Positions 1-9,429 of a stretch of 64,000 bases of DNA are shown in pieces. Every line of letters begins with the position of its first letter. Position 1 is the first letter of the stretch. A program made the position numbers and the translations under genes. Location: contig NZ_CP067140.1 in assembly GCF_028553805.1 (NCBI RefSeq), forward strand, positions 2,170,001-2,234,000, given 5' to 3'. This stretch comes from Paracoccus saliphilus. Lineage in GTDB: Bacteria; Pseudomonadota; Alphaproteobacteria; Rhodobacterales; Rhodobacteraceae. The notes under the pieces were generated by a model. It was not told the origin of the DNA and did no database searches. It saw nothing but the letters and a program-made list of their open reading frames with translations.

Positions 1-838
1 TGGAATTTTCTTCCCGGATGGACAAGAGACTGCCCATAGCGACCGGCGACTGCTGGAGGCGCTTGCCGATCAGGTCGCATTGGCGCTTGAGCGTATCCGG
101 CTGACCGAGGATCTCGCACAGACGCGGGTGGTTTCGGAAGCGGAACGGTTGCGCTCGTCACTGCTGTCCTCGGTCAGTCATGATTTGCGCACACCGCTGG
201 TTTCGATCCTCGGCGCGGCGGAAGGGCTGGAGAATCCTGGACTGTCTCCCGATGCGCAGCGGATCCTGGTCGAAACCGTTCGAGAAGAGGGCGAACGGCT
301 TGACCGCTATATCCAGAACCTACTGGACATGACGCGGTTGGGCCATGGCGCGTTGAAGCCGAACGCCATCCCGTCCGATCTGCGCGAGCTTGTCGGTATG
401 GCGCGTCATCGGTTGCGTGGGCCATTGCGCGATCACCCGGTAAGCGTGCAAATGCCCGAGGATATGGCGCCGGTCCATGCCGATCCGGTTCTGATGGAAC
501 AGGTCCTGGTCAACATTCTTGATAATGCGGCGAAATATTCCGGACCGGCTACCCCTATCCGGATATCGGCAGAGGTGCGAGGTGCCCATGCGCTCCTGTC
601 CATCGAGGATGACGGCCCCGGCCTGCCGCCTGGCGCGGCGGATCGGGTCTTCGATATGTTCTGGCGCGCCGAGCAGGGGGATCGAGGGCAGGCCGGAACC
701 GGTCTGGGTCTTGCTATCTGCCGCGGAATTGTTGAAGCCCATCGAGGAAGTATCCGTGCGGGATCCGCCCATAGCGGCGAACAAGGAACGCGCATCGTGA
801 TAGAGCTGCCCCTGTCGAATCCGGAGACATTCTTGTGA
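1..838 (+). CDS. kdpD: Sensor histidine kinase KdpD, C-terminal part (5' end outside window)
   Basis: The reading frame is open from base 2, so only the end of the gene is in the window. The first ~25 residues (ending ALADQVALALERI) look like the end of the GAF-type domain that precedes the kinase core in KdpD. Next come the H box (SHDLRTPL, around base 175-200), an N box (NILDNAAKYSG), a G1 box (DDGPGLP) and a G2 box (GTGLGLAI). This is a complete dimerisation and ATPase core. KdpD senses low potassium or turgor at the inner membrane and phosphorylates KdpE. The stop overlaps the GTG start of kdpE (GTGA), as expected for a coupled pair. The name rests on the KdpD-like domain order and the KdpE-like partner; kdpABC would lie upstream. 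Confidence 0.9.
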   Translation, partial: GIFFPDGQETAHSDRRLLEALADQVALALERIRLTEDLAQTRVVSEAERLRSSLLSSVSHDLRTPLVSILGAAEGLENPGLSPDAQRILVETVREEGERLDRYIQNLLDMTRLGHGALKPNAIPSDLRELVGMARHRLRGPLRDHPVSVQMPEDMAPVHADPVLMEQVLVNILDNAAKYSGPATPIRISAEVRGAHALLSIEDDGPGLPPGAADRVFDMFWRAEQGDRGQAGTGLGLAICRGIVEAHRGSIRAGSAHSGEQGTRIVIELPLSNPETFL

Positions 839-1515
839 CCGCACATATCCTGATTGTCGATGACGAGACTCCGATCCGGCGTTTTCTGAGAGTCGCACTC
901 GAAGCCGAGGGTTATGCCGTCTCCGAGGCTGCAACGGCGCATGAGGCCGTCGCCAGCGCGGCAAGACATGCACCGGCAGCGATGATACTCGACCTGGGCC
1001 TGCCGGATGCGGATGGCGTCACGGTCATCGAGAAGCTGCGCGAATGGTCTCATCTGCCTGTTTTGGTCCTGTCGGTGCGAAGCGATGACGTAGGCAAGAT
1101 CGCGGCGCTCGATGCAGGCGCGCAGGATTACGTGACAAAGCCGTTCTCGACCGGAGAACTGCTTGCCCGGCTGCGCGGCCTGCTTCGCGATCATGCGCGT
1201 GAAGCGGCGCCGGCATCGCTGAAGCTCGGCCCGTTGGAGATCGATGTCGCGGATCACCGGGCCGTGCTGGAAGGAGAAAACCTGAACCTGACGCGAAAGG
1301 AATTCGACCTGCTCTGGCTGCTTGCCTCGCATGCCGGGCGGCTGGTAACGCATGACATGATCCTCAAGGCGATCTGGGGACCGGCACATGCGGAGGACAG
1401 TCAATATCTGCGGGTCTATATCCGCCACCTGCGCAGCAAACTGGGCGATGATGCGGCGAATCCGCGATGGATATTTACGGAGCCCGGCATCGGATACAGG
1501 CTGGCGGACAGATAG
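835..1515 (+). CDS. kdpE: Response regulator KdpE (OmpR family)
   Basis: A 226-residue two-domain response regulator. The receiver domain (about 1-120) has the acidic pair D9/D10, the phosphoacceptor D53 in ILDLGLPDADG, and the conserved Lys in VTKPF near residue 102. The C-terminal winged helix (about 130-226) has the OmpR-type pattern LTRKEFDLLWLLASHAGRLV and ends with a YIRHLRSKLG recognition-helix region. It starts with GTG inside the last codons of kdpD, so translation is probably coupled. Phosphorylated KdpE activates the kdpFABC potassium pump operon in known systems. There is no obvious hairpin terminator directly behind it. Confidence 0.92.
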   Translation: MTAHILIVDDETPIRRFLRVALEAEGYAVSEAATAHEAVASAARHAPAAMILDLGLPDADGVTVIEKLREWSHLPVLVLSVRSDDVGKIAALDAGAQDYVTKPFSTGELLARLRGLLRDHAREAAPASLKLGPLEIDVADHRAVLEGENLNLTRKEFDLLWLLASHAGRLVTHDMILKAIWGPAHAEDSQYLRVYIRHLRSKLGDDAANPRWIFTEPGIGYRLADR

Positions 1516-1839
1516 TATTCTCAGGAGCACCGGCCGCAACAACTGCCAGGTGACAACTTGCTGTTTGCCTTCCAGCGAATAGGCTCAATGCCAATAGGTG
1601 ATAGAGATTGCCGCACGGATGTCCGTTCTGGCGAAATGCTGCGGCCGCTATGCCGCGTCGCCGCAAGTCCGCTTACCGCCCCTCGGATCATGATTCCGTG
1701 TCTTGGTGCCCCCGTCATGAATGTCGTGAAAGGTGAAGGTTTTCCGATGCGGGTCGCGTTGGAACGCTGTTCATTGGCGCGACGACGACCCGGGTTGGAA
1801 AACCTCCCAAGGTGGAAGCCGCGGGGGTCTTGGATCAAG
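1516..1839. other. Intergenic stretch with no recognisable gene
   Basis: About 320 bases between kdpE and the IS91-like debris. Long open frames exist in this GC-rich DNA, but none has a domain, a good ribosome site or a sensible product. It may be decayed mobile-element DNA belonging to the block to its right; I see no terminal repeats that prove this. Confidence 0.5.
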
Positions 1840-2069
1840 CTATGGGCAAAGTGTGCGAACGGTCGCGGCGGCGGCTGCATCCGGGGCGCGGCTGATGGCG
1901 AGGCAGGCGCCGGATACGGTCTCAAACCCGGCTGATGATCCGGACGAGGCTGTGCGTTCTGGAGATACTGCCGCCTTGTGGCGCGTTGGAAGTAAAGGAG
2001 CACGCGCTGTTCGGACCGGGTCAGCGGAGTGTAGCCGGTGCTGTTTCGTGACGGATGACGGGCGATATG

Positions 2070-2828
2070 TCATGCTGCCTGCTCCATCGGTGGGGCGCGC
2101 GACATCGGTTTCTGTCCCCGCCTGAAGATCTCGATGATACGCATGGGCCCGCCGCAGCAGGGGCATGGCTCACGCAGGGTGAGCGGGGTGATCTCTGGCT
2201 CTGGAGTGGCGGGCGGTTCAATCTGCTGGACGCAGAGCAAGGCGCGGATCTTGGTGATGCTGGCCTTGCGGATCGAACTGGCCAGCAGGCCGTAATGCCG
2301 GATGCGATGGAAGCCATTGGGCAGGACGTGGATCAGGAACCGGCGGATGAACTCAGGCGTGGCCAGCCGCATGACCTTTTGCCGGTCGCCGGATTTGATG
2401 CGGTAATCTTTCCAGCGGAACGCCACGGTATCGGCATCCGCGCTGACCAGGCGGGTGTTGGAGATCGCGACCCTGTGCGTGTATCGGCTCAGATAGGCCA
2501 GCACGGCTTCGGGTCCGCCGAAGGGCGGTTTGGCATAGACCACCCATTCGGATTTGCGGAATGGGGCGAGCCAGGCGGTGAAGGTCTCCGCGTGGGCCAG
2601 TTCGGCCAGAGCGCCGAAGAAGGCCAGCTGACCGGCCCGGTGCAGGGCCATTAACCCCTCCAGAAACAGGCGGCGGAACAGTCGCGAGAGAACTCGCACA
2701 TGCAGGAAGAACCCTGGTTTGCAGGCGACCCACCTGGTGCCGTCTGGCGACAGGCCACACAACCGGCGGTGAGCGGCAGTTTCGAGCCCTTCTGCGACGT
2801 GCAGAACGCGCTCGATGGTTTGCGTCAT
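2070..2828 (-). pseudogene. Truncated IS91-family transposase
   Basis: The open frame of 252 codons matches the C-terminal half of IS91/IS801-type HUH (Y2) transposases. From about residue 26 on it carries the typical series LSPDGTRWVACKPGFF, RVLSRLFRRLFLEGL, YAKPPFGGPEAVLAYLSRYTHRVAISN, and the C-terminal zinc-finger-like CPCCGG. The N-terminal zinc ribbon and the HUH motif of the full ~400-residue protein are missing. The first 25 codons do not fit the family, so a rearrangement junction lies near 2753. DNA from about 1840 to 2070 on the 3' side is probably the rest of the element's end. It cannot be an active transposase. Confidence 0.8.
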
Positions 2829-2879
2829 GAGCGACCAGCCGCCGGCTTCAGCGGTGTGATTGGCCAGAGCCAGCCCCAG

Positions 2880-3400
2880 TTACTCGTGGAAGGTGACACT
2901 TTCAGAAACGGGCACACGGTCCATCCGCATACGGTTCCCTGGTGCTTCCTCGTCAGGATATCCGAACGAGATGCCGAAGAGCATCTTGTGGTTTTTGGGA
3001 ATGTCGAGCACCTCTCGGACCGTCCCGGCGAAGAAGCCCAGCATGGTCTGGGGGATGCCACCCAAACCCCGCGCCGCGAGCGACAACAGGAACGTCTGGC
3101 CGTACATGCCAATATCTCCACCCACTCGGACATCGTCGCCGAAGGAGGGCATGAACAACAAAGCGACCTGCGGAGCGCCGAAGAATGACAGGTTCTTGGC
3201 CGCGGCCCGGTGCCGGCCGTCCGTGTCCGCGCGCATGACGTTCATAGCCTCGAAATAGGCCTTTCCCTGAGCCTTCTGACGCGTTCGGTAGGGCTCGAAG
3301 TACTCGTCCATGTCGAAGGTGACACGAGATATCCCGTTCGCTTCTGACGCGATGGCGTCGCGAGGCGCGGGAGGGTCTGCTGATCGGCAACGGAGGTCGA
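2880..3400 (-). pseudogene. Nitroreductase-family protein, N-terminally truncated
   Basis: The frame ending at 2880 encodes the last two thirds of a nitroreductase-like flavoprotein: FDMDEYFEPYRTRQ, an AAAKNLSFFGAPQVALLF stretch, the FMN-pocket segment GGDIGMYGQTFLLSLAARGLGG, IPQTMLGFF, and a normal C-terminus ending SVTFHE. The N-terminal segment that in this family starts with a TRRSVR-like motif and binds FMN phosphate is absent. In-frame coding signal fades upstream of about 3390. The gene abuts the broken IS91 copy, so the two losses probably share a cause. Family members reduce nitro-aromatics or quinones with NAD(P)H; this copy is unlikely to work. Confidence 0.65.
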
Positions 3401-3484
3401 CCGCATTTTACGCCGGTTGACCGATATCGCGCGTTCGCTGGCAGAGGTCTGCCACGATGGTAAGGTGACCTTCAGCATGTCAGC

Positions 3485-3645
3485 CATCCCCTACCCGCCT
3501 ATCTGTCGCGAACGCCGAAGACGAAGCCGTCGGTGCACCTGCAGTCTCGCCATCATATCCCGGAGATCATTACTTGTTTCGTCGACACGACATACCGGGT
3601 AATTGCCGATCACAATATCGCGTTACACTATCGAACGAGAATATC
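3485..3645 (+). repeat. Leader repeat, copy A (upstream of the gene at 3646)
   Basis: About 160 bases directly upstream of the gene at 3646 match 34432-34600 at roughly 80% identity by eye. Both copies share CCCCTACC, AACGCCGAAGACGA, CCCGGAGATCATT, GTTTCGTCGACAC, an inverted CCGGG arm, and CACTATCGAACGAGAAT just before the start codon. The CCCGG...CCGGG arms could form a hairpin in the leader. The match continues into the signal-peptide codons. Confidence 0.8.
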
Positions 3646-4593
3646 ATGAACTCCTATTTGACCGCTGGTTTCGTAGTCTGCGCAACCGCCCTCCCGGTTT
3701 TTGCTGACAAGGCGGCATGTGTCGCCGATCTGGAAGCCACCAATCCAGTGCTTGACGGCGCGCTGGCCGAACTGGCGCCGGCGTTCGAGGAGGGTCGCTG
3801 CGTGCTACGCGACTTGGAGCTCGCGCTTCCGGGAAGCGGCCCCGAACAGGTCCTGCACGTGGAGGCGATCAGTTGGAAGGCGGAATGGGCAGACAGAGCG
3901 GAGGACTTAATCCCGCAAGCCCTCGGTCTGGATGTGCGGGATGCATGGCTGTCGACACAGGTGAACGACTTTGAAGAACTCGCCTACCAGATTCGACTGG
4001 TCTCCGAGCTGAACAGCACCGACCTGCTCCTGGATTACACATTGGACCCCGAGACCGGACGGTTTGACCTTAACAACCTGGATGTCCGTGAAACTTCGGG
4101 AAATCGGCTGACCGTGAGTGCGCAGCTCGGAAATTTCGACTTTTCCGCCCTGACCGCCCGACCACTGCAGGCGGACCGGCTGATGCAGATCCGGCTGGAC
4201 GATCTCGACTTAAAATGGCGCAATACCGGCTTTTTCGAGGGCATGGCACAGCTCTGGCTTCCCCTAGTCTACCCTCGTTTCGGTGATACGCCGGAACTAG
4301 CTGTTGGGAATACAAAGATATGGCTGCGGGACCAGATCAACAAACTGCCCGGCAGCCTGGTGATCACGGACAGTCGTGATACCTTGGCGGCAATGGTGGA
4401 CACCCTGCCCCATCCTGAAGGCGCCATGCATCTCCGCCTGACGACGGAGAACGGCCTCGCGCCACAGGATATCGCAGCAGTGTTTTTGACCGGCGCGCCG
4501 ATTTGGGACAGGCTGGAAGACGTGCTGGGCGGTGTTAGCATAGCAGCCGATTGGCAACAGCCTGAGGATTGCGGTTGCGACGATACGTGGTGA
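3646..4593 (+). CDS. Secreted protein of unknown function
   Basis: The protein has 315 residues. It begins with a Sec signal peptide (MNSYLTAGFVVCATALPVFA, cleavage likely after about residue 20). The start was chosen here rather than 72 bases upstream because the signal peptide begins exactly at this ATG. The mature part contains no domain I recognise. It is acidic, alternates short beta-like segments, and ends in a cysteine-rich tail (PEDCGCDDTW). It is predicted to be periplasmic. The leader and both ends of this gene are duplicated at 34432-34795, where the middle has been deleted. I cannot assign a function. Confidence 0.75.
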   Translation: MNSYLTAGFVVCATALPVFADKAACVADLEATNPVLDGALAELAPAFEEGRCVLRDLELALPGSGPEQVLHVEAISWKAEWADRAEDLIPQALGLDVRDAWLSTQVNDFEELAYQIRLVSELNSTDLLLDYTLDPETGRFDLNNLDVRETSGNRLTVSAQLGNFDFSALTARPLQADRLMQIRLDDLDLKWRNTGFFEGMAQLWLPLVYPRFGDTPELAVGNTKIWLRDQINKLPGSLVITDSRDTLAAMVDTLPHPEGAMHLRLTTENGLAPQDIAAVFLTGAPIWDRLEDVLGGVSIAADWQQPEDCGCDDTW

Positions 4594-4643
4594 CCGCAGC
4601 TTGATGATCGAAAACCGGATGATGGGTCCATTGAACAGGTTCG

Positions 4644-4760
4644 GCTTAGTTCGCCGATGACCAAATCGACTTGACCCTGCGCGAGCCGTTCGAGAACTTC
4701 ATCGAACGAGGCGACGTGACCGTGAATGGAGCATCAATTGGGTTGGCGCTGGCTCTCGAC
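4644..4760 (-). pseudogene. Relic of a LysR-type regulator (effector domain fragment)
   Basis: On the minus strand about 39 codons read HVASFDEVLERLAQGQ followed by VDLVIGELS, the pattern of the LysR effector domain where the ligand-binding fold begins. An in-frame stop lies a few codons before it, and no helix-turn-helix or remaining domain is present. It occupies part of the 300-base gap between the two secreted-protein genes. The match is short, so this is a tentative relic. Confidence 0.4.
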
Positions 4761-4895
4761 GCCTATAGGTTCATCACGTTATTGAAGTTGCAATCATGAT
4801 GTTCATCATACGCGAGAATCGTTCCACAATCAAAGCGTTGAGCCTTTCCGACGAGAGGTCCCATTTCGACACTTGCTCACAAGATAAGATGCCTC

Positions 4896-5996
4896 ATGCC
4901 TAAAATCACCCAGATCATCAGTACTTATATACCAGTCCGTCGCTTCTCGTGTTTACTCCTTCTGGGCGTTCTTTCCGGTTTTTCAGAACCGTCCCTGGCG
5001 CAAGTCGTGGCCTGTCCGCCTGCACCGGAGCCTGCGGATGCGCAGGCAGCGGAGGTATGCGCCACAGATCTGAGTTGTGTGCAGGCGCTTTATACGACTA
5101 TCGGTTGCAAGGTCTTCACTGGCTATGGGTTCGAAGATCCGGATTATGTGCCTGCGCTCGCGATAGCGCTAGGAGATGGTTCCAGTCCGCAGGTCACGGC
5201 TATGGCGAAAAAACTCGCAACGGAAATCGCGCAAGGTGACAATCGCGACTACAACAAGTTCCATGGCCTGTCTGCACTGGCGGAGGCGGTGGCCGGTCAC
5301 GGGCAGTACAAGGAGGCCTTCGACATGGCCACTGCGCTGCTGCAAACGCAAGAAATTCGGCGAGAAAGCATCACTGCGGATATTCTGGCAAATATCCTAT
5401 TGGACCAGTTGGATGCGGGAGGACCGACCGAAGCAAACGCCTTCTTTCAGATCATTCAGGCCAGCAATCTTGACGTCAGCGACCTCTATGCCTTCGAGCA
5501 AGCAGTGTCGTATCTGGATGGAATCGATGCAGATGACGCTTACGCAGCTGTACAGAAAGCCGTGGAGGAAAGAAGCGAGTACAACGATATGGAAGCGATA
5601 TTCGCGAGGAATGGGCTGCTCACTCTGCATCGAGCACGAGATAGCAGGTTCGAATCTGCTTTCGAGGCCTATACTGAAGTTTTCGGCTTTCTCGGAATGG
5701 AGGACTCCCCAAAGATGCCCCAGATTCTAGGGGCGCAACTGAAGCACCTGGCAGAGCAAGGCAATGCCGAGGAGGCTGAGCGGCTTGTGAAAGCATTCTT
5801 GGATCAAGTGCCGGGGCCGGAAGGGCATCGTACGGTACTCGCAGCACTTTACCCACTGGCGCGCGCAGATGTGTTCTGGGCAAATGCGTTGATCGAGCAG
5901 AACCTGATTGAGGTTCTGAAAGCGTATTCCGAAGGGGTACGGGTGAGACTGGAAGAGATACAAACCGGATTCTTCTATCTGGCGCATGGGCAGTGA
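4896..5996 (+). CDS. Periplasmic helical-repeat protein of unknown function
   Basis: The protein has 366 residues with an N-terminal export signal: a basic start, then a hydrophobic run around residues 17-35 ending in SLAQ. The mature N-terminus has a four-cysteine region (VACPP, VCATDLSCV, GCKV) likely to form disulfides. The rest, about residues 90-360, is a chain of amphipathic helices with TPR-like spacing (for example KEAFDMATALLQ, AEEAERLVKAFLDQ), suggesting a tetratricopeptide or Sel1-like solenoid. Such proteins usually act as interaction scaffolds. It is not recognised as a named family. It lies alone and co-directional with the secreted gene before it. Confidence 0.7.
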   Translation: MPKITQIISTYIPVRRFSCLLLLGVLSGFSEPSLAQVVACPPAPEPADAQAAEVCATDLSCVQALYTTIGCKVFTGYGFEDPDYVPALAIALGDGSSPQVTAMAKKLATEIAQGDNRDYNKFHGLSALAEAVAGHGQYKEAFDMATALLQTQEIRRESITADILANILLDQLDAGGPTEANAFFQIIQASNLDVSDLYAFEQAVSYLDGIDADDAYAAVQKAVEERSEYNDMEAIFARNGLLTLHRARDSRFESAFEAYTEVFGFLGMEDSPKMPQILGAQLKHLAEQGNAEEAERLVKAFLDQVPGPEGHRTVLAALYPLARADVFWANALIEQNLIEVLKAYSEGVRVRLEEIQTGFFYLAHGQ

Positions 5997-6159
5997 CATG
6001 AACGGCGCTATCGAGCCGAGTTTGGATCGGCACGGAGTCCAGGCACCAATAGACGTTACATATTATTCAAATAGTAAACATGACGGTAGTTCACTTCCTT
6101 TGCCGCCACGACACTTGTTATGCATTTGCCCGACACGAGTTATAGTGAGCTCTCACCGC

Positions 6160-7074
6160 TCATTGCCGCAAAGACAGAATTCCTGCCGCGACGATCAGTA
6201 TCATGCCAAGCGTCGAGATCATGTCAGGTATCTCGGCAAAGAAGATCAGCCCCCAGATGACGGCAAACCCGATATAGGCGAAGTCGAAGGCGCCTATCAT
6301 AGCAGGTGGGCCGTTCTGATAAGCGACGGCAGCGCCGATGCTACCGATCAGGATCGCCGTCGCGAGTAGTCCCATCGAAAGCCACTCGGCACCTCCCATT
6401 GCGGCCCATGGTGCGAACAGGAAACCGTGTCGTATGGCACCGGGCAGCAACGCAATCAGGCTTGACGCCGCGACTCCGGCAATGACGAATGCCACATTCA
6501 GCGCCAGCGACAGGACAAGGGGGTTCTGGGCGCGGCACTTACTGCGCGTCAGGATCATCGCTCCTGCATAGAGCATGGCCGAAATAAGCGGCAGAATCGC
6601 ATAGACATTGAAATCGCCTGCCTTGGGCCGCAGGATCAGCACCACACCCAGAAATCCTGCGAAAACCGCAATCCAGCCGTTCCGGGAAATCCTGTCACCG
6701 GTGAACAGGGCTGAAAACAGGGTAATGAAGATCGGCAGCGTGTAATATGCGGCAGCGGCGGCCGATAACGTCAGTTTGGGTAGCGAGAGGTAGTAGAAAA
6801 TCCACATCGCCACCAGCAGCCCGCTTCGCAGAACAATCCAGATACTTTCGTCCGGCACACGCAAGTTGAAGGGCGCGGTTATCGCCAGAACCAGCAATAA
6901 GTTCGGGATCGCGATAAGAGAACGGAGCACGAATATCTGCCAGATGACAAAGTTTCCACTCGTCAACTTGATCAATGCGTCGCCCAGAGAAAGTGCCAAA
7001 ACGGTCAGAATAATGACGCCGACCGCCAAGGGAATGTTGTCAGCGTATTTATCCCGAGAGTTCACATGTGCCAT
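6160..7074 (-). CDS. EamA/DMT-family transporter
   Basis: The 304-residue protein is almost entirely hydrophobic, with about ten predicted membrane helices arranged as two five-helix halves, the EamA repeat layout. Typical features include LSLGDALIKLTSGNFVIWQIFVLRS in helices 1-2, AAYYTLPIFITLFSALFTGDRIS before the mid-point, and the matching second-half segment FDFAYIGFAVIWGLIFFAEIP. Family members export amino acids, nucleosides or other small metabolites across the inner membrane. The start has a G-rich ribosome site about four bases upstream. It lies next to an AraC regulator on the same strand, separated by 190 bases holding a 12-bp palindrome. The substrate is unknown. Confidence 0.85.
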   Translation of the reverse strand: MAHVNSRDKYADNIPLAVGVIILTVLALSLGDALIKLTSGNFVIWQIFVLRSLIAIPNLLLVLAITAPFNLRVPDESIWIVLRSGLLVAMWIFYYLSLPKLTLSAAAAAYYTLPIFITLFSALFTGDRISRNGWIAVFAGFLGVVLILRPKAGDFNVYAILPLISAMLYAGAMILTRSKCRAQNPLVLSLALNVAFVIAGVAASSLIALLPGAIRHGFLFAPWAAMGGAEWLSMGLLATAILIGSIGAAVAYQNGPPAMIGAFDFAYIGFAVIWGLIFFAEIPDMISTLGMILIVAAGILSLRQ

Positions 7075-7170
7075 TCATCCCCCCATCGACCAAGGAGAAA
7101 CATAACCAGAACATTTGTGCCGTGCAATGAGCGAGACCGGCCCATCTTGGCCCTGTGCTATGCATACGAG

Positions 7171-7182
7171 ACCGTATACGGT
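7171..7182. promoter_or_regulatory. Perfect 12-bp palindrome upstream of the EamA gene
   Basis: ACCGTATACGGT is a perfect inverted repeat about 100 bases upstream of the transporter start, between the transporter and AraC genes. It could be an operator. It could also occur by chance, so confidence is low. Confidence 0.3.
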
Positions 7183-7264
7183 GACGCAGACTGCTCAGGA
7201 AAACCGTAGAACCTACTTGCAAACGGGGCGAGCCATAGGTTGAGGTTGATCCTTTTAATTGATT

Positions 7265-8056
7265 CTATACTCGCACCCCAAGAAGGCTCCCTGACGGCGG
7301 AGCACCGAACGTCCGGCGGAAATCGTTGGTAAAATGTGCCTGGTCTGCAAATCCGGCAGCGTGAGCTGCGGTTGTGAAATTGCTCCCCTGTGTGATCGCC
7401 TTGATAGCTATCCTCATCCTGCTCCAGGCGCGATAGCGACGGAAAGGAACCCCCACCTCCTGAGTGAACAAATGCTGGAACCGGGAGGAGGATATACCCA
7501 CACTTCTAGCGAGCTGTGCCACCGGCTCACACTCATCGATGCAGGTCTGTATACCGCCAAGCGCGGCTGAGATCCGCGAGTCCATGCGCCTCGCCGCCCG
7601 CCGCCTGGAGAAGGCCAGCAGATCGTCCAGTGCTTCGCCAGTCCATGTGACGCTGGTACTATCCTCCCACAAATCGCGCATGGTGGAAAACTCGCCGGTG
7701 CGTCCGATGACAGCCCCGTTCACTTCATAGGCATCATTAATCAGCGGTGTGAGGGCCTCAACACCGTCCACACTTGGTTCGATGTAAAGCACCGCCAGTG
7801 GGTTGCCGCCAAGATTGAGCTCGTGCAATACGCCGGCTGGGATGACTGCTGCACGGCACAACTGCCAGCCGCCGCCTTGAACTCGCAAACTGAAAGATCC
7901 ATAAATCCCAGCAAGATAGACCGGTGCACCGTGCTGATGAAGCCCATTATATTCAAGTGGGCCAACAAAAAATGTCCGGCCTTCGTCCACAAACCAAAGC
8001 GGACCAAGCGTTTCTGAACCTGCCGTAGCATGTTCATACAAGCGACATCCAGCCAT
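7265..8056 (-). CDS. AraC-family transcriptional regulator
   Basis: A 263-residue regulator. The N-terminal 140 residues form a cupin-like effector domain (FFVGPLEYNGLHQHGAPVYLAGIYG, then GGWQLCRAAVIPAGVLHEL). The C-terminal ~95 residues carry two helix-turn-helix units: CEPVAQLARSVGISSSRFQHLFTQEVGVPFRRYR and the second, diagnostic TAAHAAGFADQAHFTNDFRRTFG. GGAAG sits nine bases before the ATG. It diverges from the metallo-hydrolase gene at 8193 across a 136-base shared promoter region, so it probably controls that gene, the EamA transporter, or both. Confidence 0.9.
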   Translation of the reverse strand: MAGCRLYEHATAGSETLGPLWFVDEGRTFFVGPLEYNGLHQHGAPVYLAGIYGSFSLRVQGGGWQLCRAAVIPAGVLHELNLGGNPLAVLYIEPSVDGVEALTPLINDAYEVNGAVIGRTGEFSTMRDLWEDSTSVTWTGEALDDLLAFSRRRAARRMDSRISAALGGIQTCIDECEPVAQLARSVGISSSRFQHLFTQEVGVPFRRYRAWSRMRIAIKAITQGSNFTTAAHAAGFADQAHFTNDFRRTFGAPPSGSLLGVRV

Positions 8057-8192
8057 CGTGAGTAACTTCCATTCCTGTCTGGTCTGGGATCCTCATTGCA
8101 GCGCATGAATCGCAGCTTAGCACCACAAAGTATGTCGAACAGCAGGACGAAGGTACCAGCACATACCCACGCTCACCCGAAGGAAATGCGTC

Positions 8193-9200
8193 ATGTTTCA
8201 GCATTATACTAATTTATCTCGCCGTCAGTTAATTGTATCGGCAGGCACTCTGATGGCTGCACCAGTCTTACCTGGTCTCCTCACCTCGTCAGCGAACGCT
8301 GCGGCAGCGTTGCTTGGTCCCTCGATGCCAGAATATTATCGCTTCACGCTTGGAACCTTCGAGGTAACGAATATCCTCGACGCTGGCGCCATGCTCGACG
8401 GACCATGGCCGATTGTCGGGGAAGATCAGCCACAGGTCGAAGTTGAGCGGTTCATGCATGAAAATTTTCTGCCCAAAGACAAGTTTCAGCCCGGTTTCAC
8501 GTCCACGCTCATAAACACTGGCAAGGAACTCATCCTCTTTGACACAGGTAATGGCGCCAACGGTTTCGTTTCGCGGCCGGAAGGCGGATGGCTAGCGGAA
8601 CTACTAGGTCCGGCGGGTTTTAAACGCGAGCAGATCGACATTGTTGTTCTGACCCATGCCCATCCGGATCATATCGGCGGCCTGATGGAAGAGGGTAAGC
8701 CTTTGTTTCCCAACGCTCGCTATGTGATAGGCGACGTGGAATACAATTTTTGGTCCTCCGAGGATCGCTTGTCGGCTTCTCCCAACGACAATGAGTATAT
8801 ATCTGCCAAGCTGTTTGCGGCGAATGTGGCGCCTCATGCAGATCGGATGAGCTTCATCAAGCCTGGCGACGAGATAGTCCCGGGGGTTCATGCTGTCGAA
8901 GCTTTTGGCCACACTCCCGGTCACCTGGCCTTCCATGTTGAGAGCGAAGGCAAACGGCTTCTCTTATGGGGAGACTGTGCACATCATGAGGTAGCTTCGC
9001 TGGCGCACCCCGAATGGCATGCTTATTTCGATATGGACAAGGAAAAGGGGGCGGAAACCAGGAAACGCATTTACGATATGGCAGCAACGGACCGACTTCC
9101 GGTCATAGGGTATCACACATCATTCCCCTCTGTCGGTTTTGTCGAGAAGAGAGGGGCGGGTTACCGTTGGCTGCCAGCTTCCTATCAGCTCAACCTGTAA
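8193..9200 (+). CDS. Tat-exported metallo-beta-lactamase-fold hydrolase
   Basis: A 335-residue protein. The N-terminus SRRQLIVSAGTLMAAPVLPG is a twin-arginine signal and cleavage probably follows SANAAA. The metal site is complete: H155, H157, D159 and H160 in THAHPDHIGG, a later His in FGHTPGHLAFH, the bridging Asp in WGDCAHHE, and a final His in YHTSF near the end. The family includes periplasmic lactonases, alkylsulfatase-like and other hydrolases; the layout resembles MBL-fold proteins sometimes called lactonases, but the substrate cannot be read from sequence. AAGGA lies eight bases before the ATG. It is divergent from the AraC regulator. Confidence 0.85.
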   Translation: MFQHYTNLSRRQLIVSAGTLMAAPVLPGLLTSSANAAAALLGPSMPEYYRFTLGTFEVTNILDAGAMLDGPWPIVGEDQPQVEVERFMHENFLPKDKFQPGFTSTLINTGKELILFDTGNGANGFVSRPEGGWLAELLGPAGFKREQIDIVVLTHAHPDHIGGLMEEGKPLFPNARYVIGDVEYNFWSSEDRLSASPNDNEYISAKLFAANVAPHADRMSFIKPGDEIVPGVHAVEAFGHTPGHLAFHVESEGKRLLLWGDCAHHEVASLAHPEWHAYFDMDKEKGAETRKRIYDMAATDRLPVIGYHTSFPSVGFVEKRGAGYRWLPASYQLNL

Positions 9201-9429
9201 CCAATCCAGCTCTCCGCTAGTTCCGCACCGCGTGTCCTCACAGTCGTTTGGGTGATGGCCCTAGCGGACCAGTTCCAGGCCAAACCGGCCAAGACTCGCC
9301 GCTTCCTCAGCGGTCAGCTCGACACAGTGCGCACCCGCGAATTGGCAGATAGCAAGTGTCGCGTAGTCCTTAATTGGGTTCCACCTCACTCTGTGTGGCG
9401 GAGGGGCAGCATTCGGGCTCTGAGTATAT

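Noticed and set aside
433..1542. Minus-strand open frame of 369 codons opposite kdpD and kdpE
   Set aside because: It lies fully antisense to two clear genes, has no domain and has arginine/proline-rich composition typical of GC-rich shadow frames.
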